Assembly (NCBI RefSeq): GCF_000690905.1
Contig: NZ_JMCL01000010.1
Span: 1 to 64,000 of the forward strand
Source: Pseudomonas sp. Ant30-3
GTDB lineage: Bacteria > Pseudomonadota > Gammaproteobacteria > Pseudomonadales > Pseudomonadaceae
Length of the DNA stretch: 64,000 nt
Direction: 5' to 3'
The notes beneath the pieces were generated by a model. That model ran no database searches, was not told where the DNA came from, and saw nothing but the letters and a program-made list of their open reading frames with translations. This document shows, piece after piece, positions 44,604-53,293 of this stretch (position 1 is the first letter of the stretch; every line of letters begins with the position of its first letter). The position numbers and the translations under genes are program-made.

Positions 44604-45712
44604 GAGCGTTCGCCCCCCAGCAGCGCCGCCAGATAGGTGTGCACGGCGCGGCCACTGACGAAGCGATTGGCAGCGGCGATGCGCGCGTGCAGATTCGCTT
44701 CGCGGGGGGCGCTCAGTTCGCCGGCGATTGCCTGCGCCAGCGCGGCGGGATCGTCGACGTCGACCAAGGGCGCGACCCTGCCGTTGTCGAGAATGTCCTG
44801 CGGACCGTGCGGGCAGCGGGTCGACACCACGGGCGTGCCGGTTGCCAGCGCTTCAACCAGCGCATTGGGGCTACCTTCGAAACGTGACGACAATACAAAG
44901 CAGTCGGCCGCCGCCACTTCCGCCATGGGCTGACGTGTATAGCCCGGCAGATCGACACGATTGGCCACACCCATTGCCGCCGCCTGTGCCTGCAACTGCG
45001 CGCGAAGATTGCCTTCGCCGAAAATGATCAGACGCGTGCCTGAATTTGGCAAACGGGCGAACGCTGCAATCAACGTATCGAAGCCTTTCTGTGGCGCCAG
45101 ACGACCCACCGCAACGACCACCGCGGTGGTTTTTTCCAGCAGCCAGGGATGGCTCGGCAGGCCCGGTGGCCTCTGCAGGAAATCGTTATCGAGCACCGGA
45201 TTGTCGGCGATCGTCACGTCGCGCTTGCGCGCAATCGTCGTGTCGACCAGGTCCTGCGCCACGCCCCGTGATACGCAGATGACCGGATTGGGAATCAGCC
45301 GATACAGAAACGGCGCCAGCCAGTAAGCCGCGCGCACCGCCGCCGCCGGATTGACGTGTTTGTCGTGTGAAAACGCATTGCGTTCGCTGACGTGCAGGCG
45401 CTGCAGGGTGCCGGACAGTATCGAGGCGGCAATAGCCACCACGTTGACGTGGGTGAGGGCGGCCAGCTGTGCATCGAAGCGGTTGTGCCGTAAAAAGCGT
45501 GCCAGCGCCGGGACTGCACTGGCGCTGCGCGGGCTGTTCAGTTCGACCTGTTTGACCCGAGGATCAAGCAGCGCGACGTTCATGCCGCCGCCGGTGAGCA
45601 TCAGCAGTGTGACGTCGTTGCCGGCCTCGACAAACGCACCGGCCAGTCTCGCCATCATTTTCTCGGCGCCGCCAGCGCTGAGGTCGTGGAGGATGATCAG
45701 CAGCTTTTTCAT
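44600..45712 (-). CDS. Glycosyltransferase family 4
   Basis: 370 residues. GT-B fold; the N-terminal LLIILHDLSAGGAEKMM and C-terminal VAVGRLAPQKGFDTLI with the E-x7-E motif in SRFEGSPNALVEALATG are typical of GT4. It starts inside the stop codon of the neighbouring GT4 (ATGA overlap at 45709-45712); the very long open frame back to 46456 is an out-of-frame shadow of that gene. Donor unknown. Confidence 0.92.
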   Translation of the reverse strand: MKKLLIILHDLSAGGAEKMMARLAGAFVEAGNDVTLLMLTGGGMNVALLDPRVKQVELNSPRSASAVPALARFLRHNRFDAQLAALTHVNVVAIAASILSGTLQRLHVSERNAFSHDKHVNPAAAVRAAYWLAPFLYRLIPNPVICVSRGVAQDLVDTTIARKRDVTIADNPVLDNDFLQRPPGLPSHPWLLEKTTAVVVAVGRLAPQKGFDTLIAAFARLPNSGTRLIIFGEGNLRAQLQAQAAAMGVANRVDLPGYTRQPMAEVAAADCFVLSSRFEGSPNALVEALATGTPVVSTRCPHGPQDILDNGRVAPLVDVDDPAALAQAIAGELSAPREANLHARIAAANRFVSGRAVHTYLAALLGGERS

Positions 45713-46791
45713 GATTGATTCCATACCTGGTAATAAGCCTGCGCGGCGTGGTGGCTGGTGTAAGGGCGGACGGCCTCGGCCAGGGATTGCCCACCCGGCG
45801 TGACCGCGGCAGACATCGCCAGGCTTTGCAGCAAACCTTCGGCCAGCGCCGGCACATCGTTGACCTTGACCAGTTGCCCCAAACGGCCGTGATCGAGCAC
45901 TTCCCTCGGGCCGGTTTCGCAGTCGCAGGCCAACACCGGCGTGCCTAATGCCAGGGCCTCGATCAACACGGTCGGCATGCCTTCGTGTGATGAACTGAGG
46001 ATCAGCAGCCGGGCCTGGCGGATCAGCGGATACGGGTTGCGCAGAAATCCAGTGAAATGCACCCGGTTGGCGATGCCCAGCCGTTGCGCCTGCGCGGTCA
46101 GTGCACCCCGTTGTGGGCCGTCGCCAGCGATGACCAGATCGGGCAGTGCCTCGCGGCTCAATGCCAGCGCATAAGCGTCGAGCATCAGGTGAAAACCTTT
46201 GAGTTCCACCAGTCGGCCGACGCCCAGCCAGAACTCGCCTGGCAGGTTGGCGGGCATGGGGGTCTGTGCGGCGTTGAGCAGTTGCTCTGTTACCACTGCG
46301 TTCGGGCAATAGGTGATGCGTCGGCGGCCCCAGGGTATCCAGTCGGCGAGGGAGCTGCGCAAACCTTGCGACACCGTCACCACTTTGCCGCTGCCGCACA
46401 GGTAGAGGGCGTAGAGCAGTCGCAGGCTGGTGACGCCGGTTCTTTGCTCGGCGCAATCAAGTGCGGTGTGGCGGGTGTAGATGACCTTGCATGGACGCCC
46501 CAGCGTGGCGAACCAGGTGCACAGGTTGGCCTGCTCCTTGGCGCTGATCAGGTGAGTGACCTTTTCGCGCCGGATAATCCGGCGCAACAGGACAATAGAT
46601 TTGAGCATGCCGACTACGCCGCTGCCGGCGCCATCGATGGCGGTTGCACCCACGGCGTCCGGGGTGTCTCCGTTGATCACGAAAAAACTGACGCGCTGGC
46701 CATCCTTGAGAAATTGCTCGGCCAGGCGTTGCTGTACCCGCTCAACGCCCCCGTCGGGTTCGAAATCTTTAAGAATAAACAGGATATGCAT
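45709..46791 (-). CDS. Glycosyltransferase family 4
   Basis: 360 residues. LFILKDFEPDGGVERVQQRL at the N-terminus, LGVGRLVELKGFHLMLDAY and the E-x7-E motif in SSHEGMPTVLIEALALG mark a GT4 retaining transferase. Translationally coupled to the next GT4. Its upstream neighbour, the GT26 gene, ends 29 bp before it. The ATG at 46791 gives the family N-terminus; the ribosome site is weak. Confidence 0.92.
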   Translation of the reverse strand: MHILFILKDFEPDGGVERVQQRLAEQFLKDGQRVSFFVINGDTPDAVGATAIDGAGSGVVGMLKSIVLLRRIIRREKVTHLISAKEQANLCTWFATLGRPCKVIYTRHTALDCAEQRTGVTSLRLLYALYLCGSGKVVTVSQGLRSSLADWIPWGRRRITYCPNAVVTEQLLNAAQTPMPANLPGEFWLGVGRLVELKGFHLMLDAYALALSREALPDLVIAGDGPQRGALTAQAQRLGIANRVHFTGFLRNPYPLIRQARLLILSSSHEGMPTVLIEALALGTPVLACDCETGPREVLDHGRLGQLVKVNDVPALAEGLLQSLAMSAAVTPGGQSLAEAVRPYTSHHAAQAYYQVWNQS

Positions 46792-46820
46792 GGTCAATGA
46801 CCCGCTGCTGAGAATGCGCT

Positions 46821-47528
46821 TCAGGGTGCGCTGATGTTGATCGACACTTTGCGTCGAACGATCATCGCCAACAGGTGGCAAAAGTTGCTCGGGTAGTCGA
46901 TCAGGTAGCGCTTGATCGTGTGCGGCTCGCGGTACATGCGGTAGAAGGCGCGCAAGTGCAGACGGTCGACCAGCGCCGGGTAGTACTGTTGCGTGGCCAT
47001 GGCCTCCTGGCGAATGAAGCCGCCGCAGGTAAACGCCACGCCCCTGAAGCCGGCCTGGAGGGCATTGTCGACAAACCGTTCCTGCAGTCCGGCGCCCAGC
47101 CCGACGATCAGAATGTGCGTTTCGCTGCGGCAGATGTCGGCGTGAATAGCCTCGGCCTGCTGAGCATTGAAATAGCCGTTGTGATAACCGGCAATGTTCA
47201 ACGCGGGATAACGCAGCAGAATCTTCTCGATGAACAGCGCCAGTTCGGCCTGCCGGGCGCCGACGAAATACACGCGCTTGCCTTGCGCCTCGGCGCTGCT
47301 GAACACCGGGTCGGCAATAGAAGTGAAATCAAAACTTACCCGGCCCACCGCGCGCCCGGTCACGCGCGACATAAAAGTCGACATCAGCATGCCGTCGCAA
47401 AAATAGGCGACGGCATTGGATGGCTGCTTGAGGAAGCTGCCGATGGAGGCGAAGTTGACGAAGGAGAACGCTTTGTTCGCGTCCAGCAGCGCCGGCGAAT
47501 ATTGCTCGATCACGTTCAGTTTGATCAT
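46821..47528 (-). CDS. WecG/TagA/CpsF family glycosyltransferase (GT26)
   Basis: 235 residues. CDGMLMSTFMSRVTGRAVGRVSF and YFVGARQAELALFIE, then HILIVGLGAGLQE and CGGFIRQEA, match GT26. Family members add ManNAc-type, glucose or glucuronate residues as the second sugar on a lipid-linked primer, so here it probably follows the initiating transferase. GGAGG is 6 nt before the ATG, and the gene overlaps ugd by four bases. Confidence 0.88.
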   Translation of the reverse strand: MIKLNVIEQYSPALLDANKAFSFVNFASIGSFLKQPSNAVAYFCDGMLMSTFMSRVTGRAVGRVSFDFTSIADPVFSSAEAQGKRVYFVGARQAELALFIEKILLRYPALNIAGYHNGYFNAQQAEAIHADICRSETHILIVGLGAGLQERFVDNALQAGFRGVAFTCGGFIRQEAMATQQYYPALVDRLHLRAFYRMYREPHTIKRYLIDYPSNFCHLLAMIVRRKVSINISAP

Positions 47529-48883
47529 TGCATGCCTCCATCAACGACATGCGGCCAGGTTTGCCTGCCGACGGACACATAGGTGAAACCGCGTTTGCCC
47601 AGGCGCTGCGGATCAAACAGATTGCGGCCGTCGAAAATCAGCGGCTGCTTGAGCTGGCGTGCGAGCAGGTCAAAATCCGGTGCACGAAACGTTTGCCATT
47701 CGGTGACGATGATCAGCGCATCGGCATTCTTCAGCGCGGCTTCCTTGGTGCCCGCGAGCGTCAGGTCTTCGCGCTCGCCATACAGGCGCTGGGCTTCTTC
47801 CATCGCCTTGGGATCGAACGCCTGGACGCGCGCTCCGGCTTTCCACAGCGCTTCCATCAACACCCGGCTCGGCGCTTCGCGCATGTCATCAGTGTTGGGC
47901 TTGAAGCTCAGTCCCCAGAGCGCGAACGTCTTGCCCTGCAGCGCGCCATCGAAGTGCTCGAATATCTTGCTGAACAACGTGGTTTTCTGTTCGTTGTTAC
48001 GCGCTTCCACCGCCTTCAGCACACGGGCATCGATATCCACCGCCGTCGCGGCGTGAATCAAGGCTTTCACGTCTTTGGGGAAGCACGAGCCCCCGTAGCC
48101 AACGCCGGGGTAGATGAACTGGTAGCCAATGCGCGGATCGGAGCCGATGCCGTGGCGGACCATCTCGATATCGGCGCCGAGTTTCTCGGAGAGCGTGGCC
48201 ATTTCGTTCATGAAGCTGATCTTGGTCGCAAGCATGCAATTGGCGGCGTACTTGGTCAGCTCGGCGCTGCGGATGTCCATGACGATGATCTTTTCGCGGT
48301 TGCGGTTGAACGGCTCGTAAAGCTCGCGCATCACCTCTTCGGCGTGTGCGCTGTCGGTGCCGATGATGATCCGGTCGGGGCGCATGCAGTCGTCGACGGC
48401 GCAGCCTTCCTTGAGAAATTCCGGATTGGAAATCACGTCGAAGGTCAGATCGCTGCGCCCGTTCCCGGCCAATACCTCGGCAATGCGTGCGCGGACCACA
48501 TCACCCGTGCCCACCGGCACCGTGGATTTGTCAACGATCACCTGATAACGGTCCATGTGTTGCGCGATGGTTTCTGCCACGTTGAGGACGTACTGCAAAT
48601 CTGCCGAGCCGTCCTCGTCGGGCGGGGTGCCGACCGCGATCAGCTGCACATCGCCATGGCGCACGGCTGCCGCCAGATCGGTGCCGAATTGCAGGCGGCC
48701 GCTCTGGTAATTCTCCCGCACCAGGGTTTTCAGACCCGGTTCATAGATGGGCAACGTGCCCTCGATCAGCGCCTGAACCTTCGCGGCGTCGACATCCACG
48801 CACATCACCGAATGGCCGACTTCCGCCAGCGCGGCGCCCTGTACAAGTCCCACATAACCGATGCCGAATACGCTCACATTCAT
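47525..48883 (-). CDS. ugd: UDP-glucose 6-dehydrogenase
   Basis: 452 residues. The NAD-binding motif is VFGIGYVGLVQG, the catalytic cysteine is in GVGYGGSCFPKD, and VDKSTVPVGTGD and GLSFKPNTDDMREAPS are further signature motifs. It oxidises UDP-glucose to UDP-glucuronate, which suggests an acidic exopolysaccharide. GAGG stands 7 nt before the ATG. Confidence 0.95.
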   Translation of the reverse strand: MNVSVFGIGYVGLVQGAALAEVGHSVMCVDVDAAKVQALIEGTLPIYEPGLKTLVRENYQSGRLQFGTDLAAAVRHGDVQLIAVGTPPDEDGSADLQYVLNVAETIAQHMDRYQVIVDKSTVPVGTGDVVRARIAEVLAGNGRSDLTFDVISNPEFLKEGCAVDDCMRPDRIIIGTDSAHAEEVMRELYEPFNRNREKIIVMDIRSAELTKYAANCMLATKISFMNEMATLSEKLGADIEMVRHGIGSDPRIGYQFIYPGVGYGGSCFPKDVKALIHAATAVDIDARVLKAVEARNNEQKTTLFSKIFEHFDGALQGKTFALWGLSFKPNTDDMREAPSRVLMEALWKAGARVQAFDPKAMEEAQRLYGEREDLTLAGTKEAALKNADALIIVTEWQTFRAPDFDLLARQLKQPLIFDGRNLFDPQRLGKRGFTYVSVGRQTWPHVVDGGMQ

Positions 48884-48906
48884 GGTGAAACCTCAGGCCG
48901 GGGGCG

Positions 48907-50298
48907 TCAGTAGATGTTTTTGGAAAAGAGGGTAAAGGGCGTTTTCACGAGGATTTTGATGTCCAGCCACAGCGACCACTGGTTGATGTAGTTGAGGTCC
49001 TGGGCGACGCGCTGCTGCATTTTTTCCAGCGTCTCGGTTTCACCGCGGTGGCCGGTGATCTGCGCGAGTCCGGTGATGCCGGGCTTGAGGCGATGCCGGG
49101 CCATGTAGGCGCGGACTTTGCCGGTGTAATAGATGTTGTGAGTCACCGCGTGGGGGCGCGGACCGACCAGGGCCATGGCGCCGAACAGCACGTTGAACAG
49201 CTGCGGGAGTTCGTCGATCGAGCTGCGGCGCAGGAAGCGTCCGAGCGGAGTGACGCGGTCGTCGTCGCGGGTGGCTTGACGGATTTCGTCGTCCTTGTGC
49301 ACGCGCATCGAGCGAAACTTCCAGACCCTGATCACTTCGCCGTCACAGCCATGCCGGTTCTGCTTGTACAGCACCGGGCCGGGGGAGGTGAGTTTGATCG
49401 CCACGGCCACGGCCAGCAGCAGCGGGCTGAGCAGGGTGATCGCTACCGCGGCCAGGGTGCGCTCCAGCAAGTCTTTGCAGAACAGGCTGCCGGGGTGCGA
49501 GCTGATCAGGCTTTCATTGAGATAGAACGCCGGCATCCGTTCTATTTCCGAGATCGATTGATTGAGCAGCACCAGGCTGCTGAAATCCGGGATCCAGACC
49601 ACGTCGACGTTCATGTCCAGCAAGTCGATGTACAGCGCCTCGATCATGGCGGCCTTATCCATGGGCAGCACCAGATAGACACGGCGAATCTCCATGCGAT
49701 CGATGATTTCACGGATGTCATCGACCGAGCCGAGCAGCGGCAAAATGCTCGGCGCCGGGCCGGCATGGTCGGCGGTGGCGACAAAACCGAGCACCCGCGC
49801 ACGGTTCGGCCGCGACAGTTTGCGCGCCAGTTCATGGGCAGTCGGGCAGGTGCCGAGAATTACCGAGCGGCGCTCGTTGCAGCGTTTGCTCGAATGCAGG
49901 CGGGTGAGGCAATGCAGGGGGATGAAACTGGCCGCTTGCAACAGGTAGCCGGCGATGGCCCAGACGATGATCACCTGTCGCGAGAAAATCGCACTGGTCT
50001 GGGTGATGAACGCGATGCTGATCAGCACCGCCAGCAGGATCAGCCAGCCGGCCAGCAACCGAGCGAGCCCGACCAGTAAACCGTGGCGTTTGTGGTAGAC
50101 CTGCATGGCGCCGTAGATCGGCACCGAACCGAGCACCGTGAGAATCATCAGCACCCGGTAGGGACTGGCCAGAGCGCCAACGCGCCAGTAGACGAGCACC
50201 ATCAACAGCACGTTGACCAGGGTCAGCGCGCACAGCCACTGACCCCAGAACGTCAGGCCTTTACGATGGGCGACTTGAGCGGTGTATTGCGGAGTCAT
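48907..50298 (-). CDS. Undecaprenyl-phosphate glucose phosphotransferase (WcaJ-type initiating enzyme)
   Basis: 463 residues. Four or five N-terminal membrane helices and a CoA-binding-like central domain precede the C-terminal bacterial sugar transferase domain: KLTSPGPVLYKQNRHG, VWKFRSMRVH, SSIDELPQLFNVL and VGPRPHAVTHN. It transfers a hexose 1-phosphate, usually glucose, to undecaprenyl phosphate and so begins each repeat unit. AGAGG stands before the ATG. Confidence 0.93.
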   Translation of the reverse strand: MTPQYTAQVAHRKGLTFWGQWLCALTLVNVLLMVLVYWRVGALASPYRVLMILTVLGSVPIYGAMQVYHKRHGLLVGLARLLAGWLILLAVLISIAFITQTSAIFSRQVIIVWAIAGYLLQAASFIPLHCLTRLHSSKRCNERRSVILGTCPTAHELARKLSRPNRARVLGFVATADHAGPAPSILPLLGSVDDIREIIDRMEIRRVYLVLPMDKAAMIEALYIDLLDMNVDVVWIPDFSSLVLLNQSISEIERMPAFYLNESLISSHPGSLFCKDLLERTLAAVAITLLSPLLLAVAVAIKLTSPGPVLYKQNRHGCDGEVIRVWKFRSMRVHKDDEIRQATRDDDRVTPLGRFLRRSSIDELPQLFNVLFGAMALVGPRPHAVTHNIYYTGKVRAYMARHRLKPGITGLAQITGHRGETETLEKMQQRVAQDLNYINQWSLWLDIKILVKTPFTLFSKNIY

Positions 50299-50433
50299 CG
50301 GCTCAACCTCTGGACATGGGGCGTGAATCGGCCGCGCCGTGGAATCACGGCATAGGGGCAGGCACGCTGGTATGTGGCTCGATTGAGATAACGGGTGCAG
50401 CGAAGGGCGATGCGAGGTGACGTGCGACCAGCG

Positions 50434-52746
50434 TTACCTGGAGGCGTAATCGTAATCGTAGAATGTGTCCGAATGACTGTGGCCGTACTTGCGCGCCTTG
50501 CGCAGGTCGACCTGGTTAAGCACGATCCCGAACACTGGAGCGTGGCTCTGCTGCAACGTGGCGAGTCCTTTCTGGACCTGGCTGACCGGGGTGCTTTCTG
50601 CCTTGACCACGTAGATCACGGCGTCCGAATGCTTGGCCAGCAGCAGCGCGTCGCTGACCATTTCGGCCGGCGGCGAATCGATGATGATGTGTCGGTAGCG
50701 CAATTTCAGGGCATCAAACATGCGCGCCACCCGCGGCGAGCTGAGCAAGTCCTGTGGCGGCGGCTGACGCGAGCCATGGCGGTGTTCGCCGGGCCCCGGC
50801 AGGCGTGCCGAGCTCAACAGGTCGAGGGAGGAGGGCGATACATTGCCGGCCGGCAGCATGTCGAGATTGCCCACCGTGCGGATGCAGTCTTCCAGGCGTG
50901 CGGTACCGGCAATCACGTTGGCCAGCCCCGGCGCGTCGGCCGGGAAGTCGAAGTTCGACGACAGCGTCGGCTGGCGCAAGTCAGCGTCGATCAGCAGCAC
51001 CCGCTCCAGCGACGTCAGCGAGCAGGCAAGGTTGTTGGCGATGGTGCTCTTGCCTTCGCCAGAGACAGTCGAGGTGACGAGCACCACTTGCGCCGGCTGC
51101 TCATTACTTTGCAGCATCAGCCAGGTGCGCAGGTTGCGAATAGTTTCGGAAAAACGCGGATGGTCATTGTCGTCAAACAGGCGCGCCAGTTGCCGACGGC
51201 TCTTCTTCATCACCAGCGGGACAACGCTGAGCAATGGAGTATTGAGTGTGCTTTCGACACTATCGTCAGTCTTGAAGGTGTTGCTCAAGGTATCGAACAG
51301 GAACGCCATGAGTACGCCGATCAACGCGGCAACCACCGCGACGATCGCCACGATCAGCGTCTTGCGCGGCTTGCTCGCTTCCAGCGGGGCAATCGCCGGG
51401 TCGACGATACGCACTTTGGTGGAGTCCATGTCCGAGGTCGCGGCGGTTTCTTTCAAGCGGGTAATGAAGGTTTCGTACAAGGCCCGGCTGCTGTCGACTT
51501 CACGCTGGAATTCGCGCAGCTGGAACTCTTTGCGCGAGATGTTTTGAAGCTGCGCCTTGTTGGTGTTGAACGAACCTTGCAGAGCCTGTTCGCTGGCCAC
51601 CGCCAGCTGATATTGGCGCTCGATACCGGCGATCACTTGCTGCACCTGCAGACGCAGGCTGGTGGTAGCGGCGCGCAACTCAGACTGCGCTGAGGTCAAC
51701 GCCGGGTGTTTAGGCCCGTAGCGTCCCGATAGCTCCTCGACCTTGGCCTGCGCCTTGGCCAGTTCTCCCTGGAATTGCTGAACCAGTGGGTTGGTCAGTA
51801 CCGCCGGCACACTCGACAACCGGCTGAGGTCGCCATTGCTCAGCGACTTGGCCTGGCGATACTGACTTTCGGCTTCGGCACGATTGCGCCGCGCATCGAT
51901 CATGCGATTGCCGGTCATTTCCAGTTCGTTGGCGCTGATGGTAGCAACGCCGCCGACATCGACCAGGCCCTGCTCTTCGCGGTAGCCCTGCAGTTTGTTC
52001 TCGGCGCGGCGCAGGTTATCGCGCAGTTCAACAAGGCGGGTGTTCATCCAGCTGGTGGTGGTTTGCGAGGACTTCACGTTGGTGTCGAGCTGGCTGTCGA
52101 TGAAACCCTGGGCCAGCGCGTTGGCAACGTCGGCGGCCAGTTTCGGGTCAGGCAGTTCCACTTCGATTTCCAGCAACTGACTCTTGCCGACAAATTTGAT
52201 GCTGGTGTGCAGCATCAGGTTTTGCGTGACCTGATTGAAGATGTCCAGTTCCGTGGGCGTGGTCTGCACCGGTGTGAGGAATGCCAGGCCTGGCAGCCAC
52301 TGCCCGCTGTTGAGTTCGGCCAGCCATTGGCGTGGGGTGAACCACGGCTTTGGCTGTTGCCGCGGGTCAGTGATCGGGTTGGTCGTAAGGTTGAGCTTGC
52401 GCACCGCGCGTTCCGCCAGCTCCCGCGATTGCAGCAGCGCCTGTTGGGTCTGCAGGTAATCGGTGGCATTGGTCGACGAGTCTTTGACCTGCTGGAACGA
52501 CATCAACGGTGGGTTTTTCTCGTTGATCAGCAGGGTTGCGCTGCCGACGTACTGCGGGGTGATCATCGACACCGCGACAGTCGCCAGCACCACGCTAAGC
52601 AGCACCAGCCAGCCGATGTTCCACTTGGCGCGCCAGATTACCCGCCACAGTTTCATCAGGTCGATGGTGTCCTTCTCTTCGCCATGCTGCTGATACAGAT
52701 GCGCCTGAAGAGGACGTTCTATGTAGGTGCTAGGGCTGTTGTCCAT
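50434..52746 (-). CDS. Wzc-type chain-length regulator and tyrosine autokinase
   Basis: 770 residues. An N-terminal Wzz domain with two membrane helices (WNIGWLVLLSVVLATVAVSM and TLIVAIVAVVAALIGVLMAFL) flanks a long coiled coil; the BY-kinase domain has Walker A STVSGEGKST (about 557-567), Walker A' VLLIDADLRQP and Walker B HIIIDSPPAE. The C-terminus FYDYDYASR holds the few tyrosines available for autophosphorylation. Near residues 637-668 an odd Pro/Gly/His-rich insert sits between DLLSSAR and DLLSSPR, which look like two copies of one motif. It controls polymer length and export with the OPX protein directly upstream. Confidence 0.93.
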   Translation of the reverse strand: MDNSPSTYIERPLQAHLYQQHGEEKDTIDLMKLWRVIWRAKWNIGWLVLLSVVLATVAVSMITPQYVGSATLLINEKNPPLMSFQQVKDSSTNATDYLQTQQALLQSRELAERAVRKLNLTTNPITDPRQQPKPWFTPRQWLAELNSGQWLPGLAFLTPVQTTPTELDIFNQVTQNLMLHTSIKFVGKSQLLEIEVELPDPKLAADVANALAQGFIDSQLDTNVKSSQTTTSWMNTRLVELRDNLRRAENKLQGYREEQGLVDVGGVATISANELEMTGNRMIDARRNRAEAESQYRQAKSLSNGDLSRLSSVPAVLTNPLVQQFQGELAKAQAKVEELSGRYGPKHPALTSAQSELRAATTSLRLQVQQVIAGIERQYQLAVASEQALQGSFNTNKAQLQNISRKEFQLREFQREVDSSRALYETFITRLKETAATSDMDSTKVRIVDPAIAPLEASKPRKTLIVAIVAVVAALIGVLMAFLFDTLSNTFKTDDSVESTLNTPLLSVVPLVMKKSRRQLARLFDDNDHPRFSETIRNLRTWLMLQSNEQPAQVVLVTSTVSGEGKSTIANNLACSLTSLERVLLIDADLRQPTLSSNFDFPADAPGLANVIAGTARLEDCIRTVGNLDMLPAGNVSPSSLDLLSSARLPGPGEHRHGSRQPPPQDLLSSPRVARMFDALKLRYRHIIIDSPPAEMVSDALLLAKHSDAVIYVVKAESTPVSQVQKGLATLQQSHAPVFGIVLNQVDLRKARKYGHSHSDTFYDYDYASR

Positions 52747-52748
52747 GA

Positions 52749-53282
52749 TTAGAAAAAGCCTTGTGCAATGGAGATGGTGTCGCCGGGGGCAATGACAGTG
52801 CTGCGGGTCACCGCATCGGTAAGGGTTGGACCGCCGTCACCACGCACGATGGTGACGCGCTTGATCGAGGCGCGTTCGGTCAGCCCGCCTCCCAGCGCGA
52901 TGGCTTTTTCCAGGGTCAGCCCAGGCACGAACGGATAGCTGCCGGGCTTTTGCACCTCACCGTTGATGTAGAACGAGCGGTACTCGACCTGACTGAGGCT
53001 GACCTTGGGGTCGACCAGATAACCTTGCTTGAGGCCATCGACGATGATTTTCTCCACTTGCCCCGGGGTCATGCCCAAGGCGTTGATTTCCCCCAGGAAC
53101 GGGTAAGAAAAGGTCCCGGCATCACTCAGCCGGATCTTTTTCATACTCAACTCCGGCTCGCCGAACACGATGATTCGCAAGACGTCACCGGCCGCCAGTT
53201 TGTACTGAGTACCAGGTTGGGCTGCCTGAGCGTCGGGCAGCAGCCAGAGCGCGAACAAAAGCACGAAGATGCGCGAGTTCAT
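52749..53282 (-). CDS. Short polysaccharide export (OPX/Wza-like) protein
   Basis: 177 residues. After a Sec signal peptide (LLFALWLLPDAQA) come a Poly_export domain (YKLAAGDVLRIIVFGEPELS, YPFLGEINALGMTP) and one SLBB domain (FYINGEVQKPGSYPFVPGLT). There is no lipobox cysteine and no C-terminal amphipathic helix, so unlike Wza it cannot form its own outer-membrane pore. The outer-membrane beta-barrel gene directly upstream probably supplies that pore. AGAGG is 8 nt before the ATG. Confidence 0.92.
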   Translation of the reverse strand: MNSRIFVLLFALWLLPDAQAAQPGTQYKLAAGDVLRIIVFGEPELSMKKIRLSDAGTFSYPFLGEINALGMTPGQVEKIIVDGLKQGYLVDPKVSLSQVEYRSFYINGEVQKPGSYPFVPGLTLEKAIALGGGLTERASIKRVTIVRGDGGPTLTDAVTRSTVIAPGDTISIAQGFF

Positions 53283-53293
53283 GGGGGAAACCT

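Noticed and set aside
45713..46456. Very long open frame extending the second GT4 upstream
   Set aside because: It overlaps the other GT4 gene in a different frame; its arginine- and proline-rich composition is that of a shadow frame.
47528..48913. Long plus-strand open frame opposite ugd
   Set aside because: It is antisense to a gene with all Ugd motifs and has the composition of a shadow frame; the same applies to the long frames opposite the Wzc-type, sugar transferase and amine oxidase genes.
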